A stretch of 61,940 nt of DNA. Origin: JAKSPM01 sp964450645 (GTDB lineage Bacteria; Bacillota; Clostridia; Oscillospirales; Oscillospiraceae). The notes below the pieces were generated by a model, which was given only the letters and a program-made list of their open reading frames with translations, ran no database searches and was not told the DNA's origin. The position numbers and the translations under genes are program-made. Positions 47,383-56,412 of this stretch are shown here, one piece after another. Each line of letters opens with the position of its first letter. The stretch's first letter is position 1. The stretch covers positions 1-61,940 of the forward strand of contig CAYVEB010000006.1 in the NCBI GenBank assembly GCA_964450645.1, given 5' to 3'.

Positions 47383-48936
47383 TTAGGTGGTGGATGGTGC
47401 GGCGAAATAGTCATTCAAGGTAATGCCCTGGCGGCGGTACTGCCGCATGTCGTCATTGAGAACCAGTTCATTGGTGTGGGCGTTGGCTTCGATCCAATCG
47501 TTCTGCGCGTCCGCAACCAGCGAGTTGTTAACCAGATAGTGCTGGTAGTTCTCCCCATAACCCTTGTGCAGGAGAACGTAGTAACCGGAATCGGTCTCAA
47601 AGGATTTGTAATCGCCCTCTGCCGGATTGCTGAAAATCCACTCGGTCGCTTCGTCGCCATAGCCGTTGCTCTTCGTGACATTCGAGGTCTCAACGGTGGA
47701 GTTTTCCGAGTATTCCGAGGCCAGAGCATCAAAATTCTCCTCGCTGCCGTCTTGGCTCAAGCTGTCCAGAACCGCCTGGTAACGGTCAGCGGCGGGAACC
47801 GTTTCGCTGTCTTCCTCCGCATCCTGCGCGGTGTCCTCCGCGGTATCGGCGTCCTTGGCAATATAGATCACCTTCAGGTTTGCCATGTCGTAGTTGTGGT
47901 CGTCCCTGGACTCGTATTTCAGCACATAGAAGGTGTAGCCATCTTCCAGGGCGAACATCTGCACGTCGCCGGCTTTCCGCGCACTGTCAAAGAGCCATTC
48001 TGCGGCGTCTTCGCTGATGCCGCTGGAAACCGAGGACTTGTTGCGATCTTCGTACAAATTGACGTTCTCGTGTTCCTCGTCGAAGCTCGCCAGCATGGCG
48101 TTGGCTTCGCCTTTGGCTGCCTGGATATCCTCTTCCGTAGGCTCCACGGTGTTGCCGTCTTCATCCGTCGTAGAAGCAGAGGAATAGAATCCGTAGAAGT
48201 TCACGCCGTCATACTCGGAGGCGTCGGCGTCATAGGCGGCCTGGATTTCCTTGTCTGTAAAGGAAAATTCGTTGATATGGGCGTTGTAGAACTCGTTGGC
48301 GAGCTGCTGATCTTCCACATACTGCCGGTAGTTTTCCTCGGTGCAGCCGGGGCCATAGATGGACGACAAATACGCATTGGCGCTGTGATAACCTCCTTTC
48401 TTCGCGGAATCCTGCAAGGATTCGATCGCGGATTCCACGGAGGTTTGGCCCTCCTCAGAGAGGGTATAGCCCTCGGCTGCGGCGGCCTGCTTGAGGTTGT
48501 AAATTTCCCGGGCGCTATTTTCCGCGGTCTTTAGGAAATATTCGTCCCAGTTGGCGTAATCGCCGCCGAAGAAGGTGGCGCCGGTGTATTCCTGTTGATC
48601 CAGCGCGACGGAAGGATCGAGGAACATGCTGATATAGTTGCTATAGTTGCCATAGAAGCTGCTCAGCTCATTCATGTAATAGTAGTTCAGAATCGGAACG
48701 CTGAGGCTCTCGGAGCCGACGGTAGCGGCAGCGATGTTGACGTCATAATCGGGTTTTAGCAACCGCTCCTCCCGGTAGCGGCTGTAGATCACGGCGGCGA
48801 CGATCACAACGGCCAGAACAACTGCCGCGATACACAAAATGGTGATCGTTTCCCGGTGGGTTTTAAAAACAGAATTTTGCTTCCCAGCCTCCGCCTTTTG
48901 CATATTGCGTTCTTTCTTCTTGCGCGATGCGCTCAT
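47383..48936 (-). CDS. Membrane-anchored PpiC/SurA-like peptidyl-prolyl isomerase
   Basis: The start at 48936 (MSASRKKKERNMQKAEAGKQ) has GAGAGGA upstream. One membrane anchor (about residues 34-56, ITILCIAAVVLAVVIVAAVI) is followed by a large extracytoplasmic part: a SurA-N-like helical region with repeated Tyr/Asn, then a PpiC-type stretch (ALEDGYTFYVLKYESRDDHN) and a second related part ending FETDSGYYVLLHKGYG. The sequence is very acidic (AEDTAQDAEEDSE). It resembles PrsA-type foldases that help secreted proteins fold, although the isomerase motifs are divergent. Confidence 0.7.
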   Translation of the reverse strand: MSASRKKKERNMQKAEAGKQNSVFKTHRETITILCIAAVVLAVVIVAAVIYSRYREERLLKPDYDVNIAAATVGSESLSVPILNYYYMNELSSFYGNYSNYISMFLDPSVALDQQEYTGATFFGGDYANWDEYFLKTAENSAREIYNLKQAAAAEGYTLSEEGQTSVESAIESLQDSAKKGGYHSANAYLSSIYGPGCTEENYRQYVEDQQLANEFYNAHINEFSFTDKEIQAAYDADASEYDGVNFYGFYSSASTTDEDGNTVEPTEEDIQAAKGEANAMLASFDEEHENVNLYEDRNKSSVSSGISEDAAEWLFDSARKAGDVQMFALEDGYTFYVLKYESRDDHNYDMANLKVIYIAKDADTAEDTAQDAEEDSETVPAADRYQAVLDSLSQDGSEENFDALASEYSENSTVETSNVTKSNGYGDEATEWIFSNPAEGDYKSFETDSGYYVLLHKGYGENYQHYLVNNSLVADAQNDWIEANAHTNELVLNDDMRQYRRQGITLNDYFAAPSTT

Positions 48937-48976
48937 AGTGATATCAGTCCTCTCATTTTCTTTAGCGATAAAAACT

Positions 48977-49005
48977 ATTATAACGTTTTTTTCGCCCGCT
49001 TGCAA
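48977..49005 (-). promoter_or_regulatory. Promoter of the PpiC-like gene
   Basis: Reverse-strand TTGCAA and TATAAT are 17 bases apart, 41 bases before the start. Confidence 0.8.
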
Positions 49006-49009
49006 GTAT

Positions 49010-49030
49010 AATTCCATCCAAAATGGAATT
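49010..49030. repeat. Inverted repeat just upstream of the PpiC-like promoter
   Basis: AATTCCAT and ATGGAATT with a 5-base centre, 4 bases beyond the -35 box; a possible activator or repressor site. Confidence 0.45.
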
Positions 49031-49091
49031 TCTTAGGAAAATTTACATATTTGCAATATTTCTTCCCGCCCGGTTCTGCAAAACGGCACAG

Positions 49092-49290
49092 ATAAAGAAA
49101 CCCCGCTGGGCCGTGTAGATCCAGTTATAACCTGCACAGAAGGCAGGTGGGTTGCCGCTCTGTACCTTCGCTGCTTCCAACATCCGCATACAGTCACAGC
49201 TGCAGCGGGAGGCCTGCAATCCAGCACAGAAGTCGAGCATCCCTTTAACAAGATGTGGGTTTAAAAGGACCCATCACGCACCAAGCAGGG
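49092..49290 (-). ncRNA. Probable structured small RNA of about 200 nt (6S- or raiA-like)
   Basis: On the reverse strand TATAAG (49301-49296) is followed at the right distance by CCCTGCTTGG, which pairs with CCAGCGGGG near the other end, just before TTTCTTTAT. The ends of a ~200-nt transcript are thus complementary, and a terminator-like T-run follows. Internal hairpins include GATGGGT...ACCCACATC and ACCTGC...GCAGGT, and GCTGC...GCAGC closes a middle domain. The stretch has no convincing protein frame or ribosome site. This is the form of 6S-like or raiA-motif RNAs of Firmicutes. I cannot decide between them from memory, so the class is inference while the structure is seen. The -35 box is poor. 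Confidence 0.5.
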
Positions 49291-49314
49291 AATTTCTTAT
49301 AAAGTTCGCGGAAT

Positions 49315-49593
49315 TTATTCGTCCGTTTCGTCATACAGTTGATCCATCATCAACTCGTAGACAGCTTCCAGTTCTTTTTCATCTTCAATGGTACACAGAA
49401 TATCCTCTCCATCTTCACAGACACTTTTCAAAATGCTAACCTCGACGTCCTCCGCGCCGTCGTCCTCCGCGGCGGGAATCAGCGCCAGATACATCGAGCC
49501 GCGATATTCCAGCGTGGTCAGCACTTCCAGCTCATATTCGATGCCGTCTTCGTCGGTGATCGTGATGAAATCGTCACCGTAGTTTTGTTCCAT
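49315..49593 (-). CDS. DUF1292-family protein (YrzB-like)
   Basis: GGAGGTTCCCG precedes the ATG. The 92-aa, very acidic protein begins MEQNYGDDFITITDEDGIEY and has YRGSMYLALIPAAED, the usual DUF1292 pattern. These proteins are common in Firmicutes, often near the Holliday-junction resolvase gene ruvX; their function is unknown. It has its own promoter, and the probable structured RNA begins 25 bases past its stop on the same strand, so the RNA could be read from here as well. Confidence 0.85.
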   Translation of the reverse strand: MEQNYGDDFITITDEDGIEYELEVLTTLEYRGSMYLALIPAAEDDGAEDVEVSILKSVCEDGEDILCTIEDEKELEAVYELMMDQLYDETDE

Positions 49594-49625
49594 CGGGAAC
49601 CTCCGTTGTGTTTGTTGATAGTTTT

Positions 49626-49654
49626 ATTTTATACATTCCGGCTAAGAAAATCAA
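49626..49654 (-). promoter_or_regulatory. Promoter of the DUF1292 gene
   Basis: Reverse-strand TTGATT and TAAAAT are 17 bases apart. Confidence 0.6.
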
Positions 49655-49693
49655 GAGAAAATCGCAGAAAGATGATTGTTTATTTCCTCCAAA

Positions 49694-49779
49694 TTTTGCA
49701 CGTTATTTTTGGCATATTTAAAAAGTGCCTGTTTTGCACGTCAAAAGTATGCGCTGCGGCGAAGAAATTATGTGCAAAA
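49694..49779. repeat. Three TTTTGCAC boxes upstream of the penicillin-binding protein gene
   Basis: TTTTGCACGT occurs at 49694-49703 and 49732-49741, and GTGCAAAA (inverted) at 49772-49779, evenly spaced by about 38 bases in an AT-rich gap between divergent genes. The rest of 49594-49915 contains only promoters. Confidence 0.5.
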
Positions 49780-49832
49780 TATAAAATTTGCGTGAATTTC
49801 GTAGAGAAATGGACAATTTTGCGTGGATAGAA

Positions 49833-49860
49833 TTGACAAGTGTGTTATAATATATATAGT
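49833..49860 (+). promoter_or_regulatory. Promoter of the penicillin-binding protein gene
   Basis: TTGACA (49833-49838), 16 bases, TATAGT (49855-49860). An extra TATAAT lies at 49846. Confidence 0.65.
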
Positions 49861-49915
49861 TGTGGCAGTTTTGCCGCTGGGAGCTTTTCTGCGAACCGTG
49901 TGTGGAGGAATCAAT

Positions 49916-52724
49916 ATGGCGAAACAGAAAAAAGAGAATATTCGTTCAAGCGGAAAGTCCTCCGGCTGGAGGAACGTCGGGCGCATTTTATTGGCGATTT
50001 GGAATGTAATCGGCGGCGCGGTGCTGTTGGCGGTGAAAATTGTGGGAACGGTCGCGCTGGTGGGTGTAATCGCGGGAATGGTGTTTGCCTCGTATCTGTC
50101 CACGTATTTGACCGAGACGATCATCCCGGAAGCAAAGGATTTTGCTGAGAATTTGCACCTGGATTCCATTACGCTCTCACAGACCTCCTTCATTTATTAT
50201 CAGGATTCGGCCACGGGCCAGTGGCGGGAGATGCAAAAGCTGGGGACGCTGGAAGACCGCGTTTGGGTTTCGTATGACGAGATTCCGAAGGATTTAATTA
50301 ATTCGGCGGTCGCCATCGAGGACAAACGGTTTATGGACCACGAGGGAGTGGACTGGATCACTACGGGCAAGGCGTGCCTTGGAATGTTCCTGGGAAACAG
50401 CTCCGCCGGCGGCTCCACGATTACCCAGCAGCTGATTAAAAACCTGACCAGTGAAAACCAGGTAACGGTACACCGAAAGCTGCAGGAGATTTTCCGGGCC
50501 TTAGAGGTGGAAAAGCTCTATACGAAACAGGAGATCATGGAGTGGTATCTCAATACCATCTATCTTGGCGAGCGGCGCTATGGCGTGCAGAGCGCGGCGG
50601 GCGTATATTTCGGGAAAAACGTAAGCGAGCTGACGACGGCCGAGTGCGCCAGCATGATCAGCATTACCAACAATCCGTCCCTGTTTGACCCGTATATCAG
50701 CCAGGAGCGCAACCGGGAGCGGCAGCTGATCGTGCTGTCCGAACTGCGCAACCAGGGCTACATCTCCGACCAGGAGTATGAGGATGCCAAGGCGCAGAAG
50801 TTGGACTTCCACAGCGGCGACAACCAGGATGAGGAGACGTTTGTCTGCCCAGGCTGCGGCTTTGAAGGGACGCGGGAGGAGTTTGTCGAGCGGGAGAACC
50901 ATGCTTGGAGCTGCCCCGTGTGCGAGACAACGGTAGACATCCCAGAGGAGGAAGCCTATTACAGCTATTTTACAGATACGGTCTACCGGGATGTGCTGGA
51001 AGATCTGATGGAGGAGTACGGCTACTCCGAGAAGGTCGCAAGCCAAAAGCTCTCCACCGGAGGCTACAAGATCTACGCCACCATTGACATGAATGTGCAG
51101 CGTAAGGTCGACCAGATTTTCGAGGATTTGAGCAATCTCCCCCAGACGAAAAGCGACCAGCAGCTGCTCTCCGCCATGGTTTTGATTGACAACGAAACCG
51201 GCGACGTAGTCGCCATTGCGGGCGGCGTGGGGGAAAAGCCCGGCAGCCTTTGCTGGAACTACGCCACGATGAGCGAGCTGCAGCCGGGTTCCGCGCTTAA
51301 GCCGGTGACGGTTTACAGTCCGGCGCTGGATATGGGGATCATCACCCCGGCGACGATCTATGAGGACTCTCCTTATAACAAAGAGACGGGCTGGCCGTCC
51401 AATGAAAACCGGCGCTATTCGGGGAATGTAACCGTATCGTACGGCGTTGCCCAGTCGCTCAATACCGTGGCGGTGAAGGTCGCCGCCGATCTGGNNNNNN
51501 NNNNTGGACAAAAGCTTTGCCTATGCCAGGGATAAATTCGGCCTGTCCACGCTGGTGGAGTCCCGCGTGATCAACGGCGAGGACAAAACCGACATCGACC
51601 TTGCGCCGATGGCCATGGGCGCGATGACCTATGGCGTCACGGTCCGGGATCTGACCCAGGCCTACGCGGCGATCAGCAACAAGGGCGTGTTCCGCGAGGC
51701 CAGGACCTATACGCAGGTATTGGACAGTAATGACAAGGTGATTTTGGATAACCGACAGGAGCGGCATGTGGCCATTTCGGAAAAGGCCGCGTGGTATATG
51801 ACGAGTCTGCTGCAAAACGCGGTGACCAACGGCACAGGCGCCTATGCCAGGCTGGACGGATTTGACGTGGCGGGCAAGACCGGCACGTCGTCCGGAAATA
51901 ACGACCGCTGGTTTGCCGGATATACGCCGTATTACACGGCGGCGGTCTGGTGCGGCTATGACGATCCTGAGGAGATCGTTTTGGTCGACAGTTCGACCAA
52001 CCCGGCTGCGGCCATGTGGAAGCTCGTGATGGAACGGCTGCACGCGGGAAAAGAGCCGGCCGTCTTTGACACGTACGGTGAAACGGCGACGGTGACTCTC
52101 TGCGTCGATTCGGGGAAGATGTCCGTGCAGGCGTGTAGCCGCGTGGTGGAGGGCGGAAAGACGAGCGACCGGACTTCGACGGTCACCCTGTTGGCCGAAG
52201 ATGTGGGCAGTTGGGAACAGTGCGACATGCATGAAATGAAGCTGGTGTGCAGCGAGACCGGAAAACTTGCCACGGAATACTGTGCGGAAATGGGGGCCGG
52301 CGTAGTCGAGCGCGGCGTGGTCGTCAAGGATCAGAATGGCAAGGCCATTCCCATGGAGACCTGCGACGTCCACACGAAGTGGGCCTGGGAGGCGAGCCAG
52401 GAGCCGGATCCGTCGGAGTCCGGCGATCCGACCGACACGACCGCCCCGCTGAATCCGACTGAGCCGACCGAAACCACCGGCCCGTTGGAACCGACGGAAC
52501 CCACCGAACCGCCCAACGTTGCCGGCGGCGCCGCAAACCGCAGCGATTCTTCGACGGATATTACGGAGCATCCCTCCGGCCCGAATACGGCGGATGAATG
52601 GACGGCGGAAGAGACGCAGCCGGAATCCAAAGTCCAGCCGCCAAGGCCGGAGGATACCGGCCTGCTTCCGGCAGACGGTATCGGGGATTTCGCGGCGACG
52701 AACCGGCGCAGAACCAGACATTGA
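49916..52724 (+). CDS. Class A penicillin-binding protein (GT51 + transpeptidase) with zinc-ribbon insert; contains assembly gap
   Basis: The start at 49916 follows TGGAGGA. A membrane anchor (about 38-65) is followed by GT51 transglycosylase motifs (EDKRFMDHEGVDW, GGSTITQQLIKNLT), then, before the transpeptidase, a rubredoxin-like insert with C311, C314, C333 and C336 (CPGCGF ... CPVCET). The transpeptidase has SALKPVT (active Ser), SLN and AGKTGTSSG. The last 90 residues are Pro/Thr/Glu-rich. It polymerises and cross-links peptidoglycan outside the membrane. Ten N bases at 51495-51504 interrupt it. The frames on the two sides differ, so the gap length is a placeholder, and I treat both parts as one gene. 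Confidence 0.88.
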
Positions 52725-52733
52725 GGGCAGACT

Positions 52734-53612
52734 ATGTGGAAATCCGAGCTATGGCGCGATTTTGAGGTACTTGACGCCTCCAGCGGCGAAAAGCTGGAGC
52801 GTTGGGGGAAATATATTCTCGTGCGCCCCGACCCGCAGGTGATCTGGGATACGCCCAGGGAGGATCCGCGGTGGAAGCATTATCACGCCCGGTATATCCG
52901 CTCCAGCTCCGGTGGCGGCAAGTGGGTGATCCGCCAGCTGCCGGAGCGCTGGCAGATCCGCTATGGCAGCTTGTGCTTTCATGTAAAACCCATGAATTTT
53001 AAGCACACCGGCGTATTTCCGGAGCAAGCCGCCAACTGGGATTTTATTCAAAAGATGATTGCGGAGGCGGGACGGCCGATTCGCGTGTTAAATCTATTCG
53101 CCTATACCGGCGGCGCGACTTTGGCGGCGGCAGCCGCCGGGGCTTCGGTGTGTCATGTGGACGCGGCCAGAGGGATGGTCGCGTGGGCGAGGGAGAACGC
53201 GGCCGCCTCCGGGCTGCGGGACGCGCCCATCCGCTGGATCGTGGACGACTGTGCCAAATTTGTCGAACGGGAGATCCGGCGCGGGCGGCGGTATGACGCG
53301 CTGATCATGGATCCGCCCTCCTACGGCCGCGGCCCTTCCGGCGAGATCTGGAAGCTGGAAAATGATTTGTACCCGTTTATCAAGCTGGCAGCGGGCGTTT
53401 TGTCTGATGATCCGCTGTTTGTGATTCTCAATTCGTATACCACCGGGCTTGCCCCGTCTGTGGTGGGCTGCGTGCTGGACAGTGTGCTGACAGCCCGGTT
53501 CGGCGGCGGCACCCGGGCCGAGGAACTGGGCCTGCCGGTGACCGATTCGGGCATGGCGCTGCCCTGCGGCGCGACCGGCCGGTGGACAAGGAGTGCGGCA
53601 TGGACGAAGTGA
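52734..53612 (+). CDS. Class I SAM-dependent methyltransferase, RlmI-like
   Basis: The 292-aa protein begins 9 bases after the penicillin-binding protein stop. It has the SAM-binding loop VLNLFAYTGGATLAAAAAGA (motif I), HVDAARGMVAWARENAAASG (motif post-I) and the catalytic MDPPSYGRGPSGEIWKLEND, a DPPSY-type motif used by RNA base methylases. Similar proteins methylate 23S rRNA (RlmI/RlmK group), but the N-terminal PUA domain is absent. The target is therefore inferred. Its end overlaps the start of the next ATPase gene by 13 bases. Confidence 0.8.
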   Translation: MWKSELWRDFEVLDASSGEKLERWGKYILVRPDPQVIWDTPREDPRWKHYHARYIRSSSGGGKWVIRQLPERWQIRYGSLCFHVKPMNFKHTGVFPEQAANWDFIQKMIAEAGRPIRVLNLFAYTGGATLAAAAAGASVCHVDAARGMVAWARENAAASGLRDAPIRWIVDDCAKFVEREIRRGRRYDALIMDPPSYGRGPSGEIWKLENDLYPFIKLAAGVLSDDPLFVILNSYTTGLAPSVVGCVLDSVLTARFGGGTRAEELGLPVTDSGMALPCGATGRWTRSAAWTK

Positions 53613-54451
53613 TTGAAGTCAAGGACCTTTCTTATACGTACGTTTCCGAGGACGGAAAGCAGGATGTCCCGGTGTTTGACGGTTTCAATCTCAATGTGGA
53701 ACGCGGCAGTTTTGTGGCGGTGCTGGGGCGCAACGGCTGCGGGAAATCGACGCTTGCCAAGCATTTAAACGCGATTTTACTGCCGAGTGGCGGGAAAGTC
53801 TATGTCTATGGGATGGACACGTCGGACGAGGCGCAGCAGATCGCCATCCGCCGGACGGTGGGAATGGTTTTCCAGAATCCGGACAATCAGATCGTTTCCA
53901 ATGTGGTCGAGGAGGATGTGGCCTTTGCGCCGGAAAACTTGGGCATTTCGCCGGAGGAGATCCGCCAGCGCGTGGATCAGGCGCTCAAGCAGGTGGGCAT
54001 GTATGAATTCCGCAATCACGCGCCGCATTTGCTTTCGGGCGGGCAGAAGCAGCGGGTTGCCATTGCCGGTGTGATTGCGATGCGGCCGGAGTGCGTTGTC
54101 CTGGATGAGCCGACCGCCATGCTGGATCCCAAGGGGCGGCGGGAGGTTTTGGAGACGGTCACGGATCTGAACCGCCGGTATGGAATGACGGTGATTTTGA
54201 TCACGCACCATATGCAGGAGGCGGTGTATGCCGACCGGGTGATCGCCCTGTCGAAGGGAAAGATCGTCGCAGACGGCACGCCCAAGGAAGTGTTCACCCA
54301 GGTGGAGACTTTGCGCGCCGTGGGCCTGAACGTCCCGGTCACAACGCAGCTGCTGTACGCGCTCAACCAAAACGGATACCATCTGCCGCTGGACGCGCTG
54401 ACGGTGGAGGAATGTGCCCAGGCGCTGTACGCGGCGCTGCGGACAGCGTAA
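53600..54451 (+). CDS. ecfA1: ECF transporter ATPase EcfA1 (second module)
   Basis: The ATG at 53600 follows AAGGAG. The 283-aa protein has Walker A (LGRNGCGKSTLAKHLNAIL), VFQNPDNQIVSNVVEEDVAF, LSGGQKQRVAIAGVIAM and VVLDEPTAMLDPKGRRE. VFQNPDNQ is the A1 signature. With ecfA2 and ecfT that follow, it forms the shared A1-A2-T energising module that serves scattered S components in Firmicutes; this set has no S gene. Confidence 0.94.
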   Translation: MDEVIEVKDLSYTYVSEDGKQDVPVFDGFNLNVERGSFVAVLGRNGCGKSTLAKHLNAILLPSGGKVYVYGMDTSDEAQQIAIRRTVGMVFQNPDNQIVSNVVEEDVAFAPENLGISPEEIRQRVDQALKQVGMYEFRNHAPHLLSGGQKQRVAIAGVIAMRPECVVLDEPTAMLDPKGRREVLETVTDLNRRYGMTVILITHHMQEAVYADRVIALSKGKIVADGTPKEVFTQVETLRAVGLNVPVTTQLLYALNQNGYHLPLDALTVEECAQALYAALRTA

Positions 54452-54500
54452 ACAGGAAATAATTCGGCTTGCCGCCGGTGTACTTTTGGAGGAAACCAAT

Positions 54501-55364
54501 TTGGCTCCATTGATTCAGGTGCAGGATCTGTGCCATATCTATAGTGTCGGGACGCCGTTTGAACACACGGCCATTGAGCATCTCAGCTTTTCTGTCGATC
54601 GAGGCGAGTTTCTCGGAATAATTGGACATACCGGATCGGGGAAATCGACCTTGATCCAACATTTAAACGGCCTGTTAAAGCCCACCCAGGGGAAGGTCTT
54701 GCTGGACGGCGTTGATATTTGGAAGGACAAGCAAACCACCCGGCAGTCGCGCTTCCGGGTGGGGCTGGTGTTCCAGTATCCGGAGTATCAGCTCTTTGAG
54801 GAGACGGTCTATCAGGACATCGCCTTCGGGCCGAAGAACATGGGGCTGAACCAGGAGGAAATTCGCCGCCGCGTTCTGGAGGCAGCGGGGTTCGTCCGGG
54901 TGTCGCGGGACAGTCTGGAAAAGTCCCCCTTTGACCTGTCCGGCGGCCAGAAGCGCCGGGTTGCTATTGCCGGCGTGATCGCCATGGAGCCAGATGTGCT
55001 GATTCTGGACGAACCGACGGCCGGCCTTGATCCGGAGGGCCAGGCGGAAATCTTGCAGAATCTGCGCGACTACCAAAAGAGCAAGGGAGCCGCGGTGATC
55101 ATGGTCAGCCATTCCATGGAGCAGACGGCTATGATGGCGGATCGTCTGCTGGTGCTGAACCAGGGAAAGCTGGCGATGGAGGGGACGCCCCAGCAGGTAT
55201 TTTCCCGCGGCGGGGAGTTGACGGCCATGGGGCTGGAGGTGCCCGAAGTGACGCAAGTGTTTTTGCGGCTGAAGGAACTGGGCATGGACGTGGACACGGC
55301 GGTGTACACAGTGCCGCAGGCCCTGCAGGCTCTGTACCGGCGGAAGGGGGATGGCCATGCTTAA
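54501..55364 (+). CDS. ecfA2: ECF transporter ATPase EcfA2 (second module)
   Basis: I use the TTG at 54501, 6 bases after TTGGAGGAAA. The 287-aa protein has IGHTGSGKSTLIQHLNGLLK, VFQYPEYQLFEETVYQDIAF (A2-type Q-loop), LSGGQKRRVAIAGVIAM and LILDEPTAGLDPEGQAE. It lies 49 bases behind ecfA1 and overlaps ecfT by 14 bases. A1/A2 form the nucleotide-binding pair of the group II ECF module. Confidence 0.94.
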   Translation: MAPLIQVQDLCHIYSVGTPFEHTAIEHLSFSVDRGEFLGIIGHTGSGKSTLIQHLNGLLKPTQGKVLLDGVDIWKDKQTTRQSRFRVGLVFQYPEYQLFEETVYQDIAFGPKNMGLNQEEIRRRVLEAAGFVRVSRDSLEKSPFDLSGGQKRRVAIAGVIAMEPDVLILDEPTAGLDPEGQAEILQNLRDYQKSKGAAVIMVSHSMEQTAMMADRLLVLNQGKLAMEGTPQQVFSRGGELTAMGLEVPEVTQVFLRLKELGMDVDTAVYTVPQALQALYRRKGDGHA

Positions 55365-56169
55365 GGACATTACCCTGGGGCAGTATTTCCCCGGCAATAC
55401 GCCGGTACACAGGCTCGATCCGCGCACGAAGCTGATCCTCGTGATTGTGTATATCACGGCGCTGTTCCTGGCCAAGAGCTTTGGCGGCTATGCGCTGGTG
55501 GCTTGCTTTTTGGGCTTTGTCATGGCGCTGTCCCGCATCCGGCCGAAGACGGCGCTGCGGGGCATCAAGCCGCTGATGTTTATCATTATCTTTACGGGAA
55601 TCCTCAATATTTTCTATACCAAGGGGACGGAGGAGACGCTGCTGCTGGACTGGTGGATCTTTACGGTCTATCGGGAGGGCTTGATCAATGCGGCGTTCAT
55701 GGTGCTGCGGATCTTTTTGCTGATCGCCGGAACGTTCCTGCTGACCTATACCACCTCACCGATCGCCCTGACAGACGGGCTGGAAAAATTGCTCAGTCCG
55801 CTGAAAAAAATTCACCTGCCGGTGCATGAGCTGGCGATGATGATGGGTATCGCGCTGCGGTTTATTCCGACGCTCATTGAGGAGACGGACAAGATCATGT
55901 CCGCGCAAAAGGCGCGCGGAGCGGACTTCGAAACGGGCAGTATCCTGCGCCGGGCAAAGGCGCTGGTGCCGATTCTCGTGCCGCTGTTTGTCAGCTCGTT
56001 TCGCCGGGCGGATGAACTGGCGGTGGCCATGGAATGTCGGTGTTATCAGGGCGGAAAGGGCAGAACCCGCATGAATCAGCTGCGCTACCGGCTCGCGGAC
56101 GCGGCCGCGTTCTGCATCGGCGGCGCGCTGCTGGCGGGGGTCATCACCCTGCGGCACTTTGGCCTGTAA
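55351..56169 (+). CDS. ecfT: ECF transporter transmembrane component EcfT (second module)
   Basis: The 272-aa protein begins MAMLKDITLGQYFPGNTPVH, RLDPRTKL, a typical EcfT N-terminus. It has five to six membrane segments and the coupling motifs KARGADFET (about 187-195) and AVAMECRCYQGGKGRTRM. Here the second Ala-Arg-Gly triplet is replaced by ECRCYQ, a common variant in group II EcfT proteins. GGAAGGGGGATGGCC serves the start; ATG at 55351 or 55357 are both possible. Confidence 0.93.
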   Translation: MAMLKDITLGQYFPGNTPVHRLDPRTKLILVIVYITALFLAKSFGGYALVACFLGFVMALSRIRPKTALRGIKPLMFIIIFTGILNIFYTKGTEETLLLDWWIFTVYREGLINAAFMVLRIFLLIAGTFLLTYTTSPIALTDGLEKLLSPLKKIHLPVHELAMMMGIALRFIPTLIEETDKIMSAQKARGADFETGSILRRAKALVPILVPLFVSSFRRADELAVAMECRCYQGGKGRTRMNQLRYRLADAAAFCIGGALLAGVITLRHFGL

Positions 56170-56412
56170 TACGAGTTCCGGGAAACCGCTCCGCACCGTT
56201 TAAGCCGCGGCTTCGCCGGAACCCGCGATCTCGCGAGGATGGCGGAAAATCCATATTACGCGGCATTTTATCCCGCGCTTTGCGTACAAACGGATAGAAA
56301 ACCGGCATCGTTGCGGCGACGGCTTTCCATTTTGTTGGGCGAGGGCCGCCCGCCGGATCCAGTACGCTGTAAGCTTTCGGCCCGGAATGTGATCACACAC
56401 GGAGGTAGAGAC

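Noticed and set aside
49033..49251. Two short reverse-strand frames (65-72 codons)
   Set aside because: They lie inside the probable structured RNA, are Cys-rich without pattern and have no ribosome site.
56239..56412. N-terminal extension of truA
   Set aside because: The extra residues do not resemble TruA, while GGAGG lies directly before the GTG at 56413.
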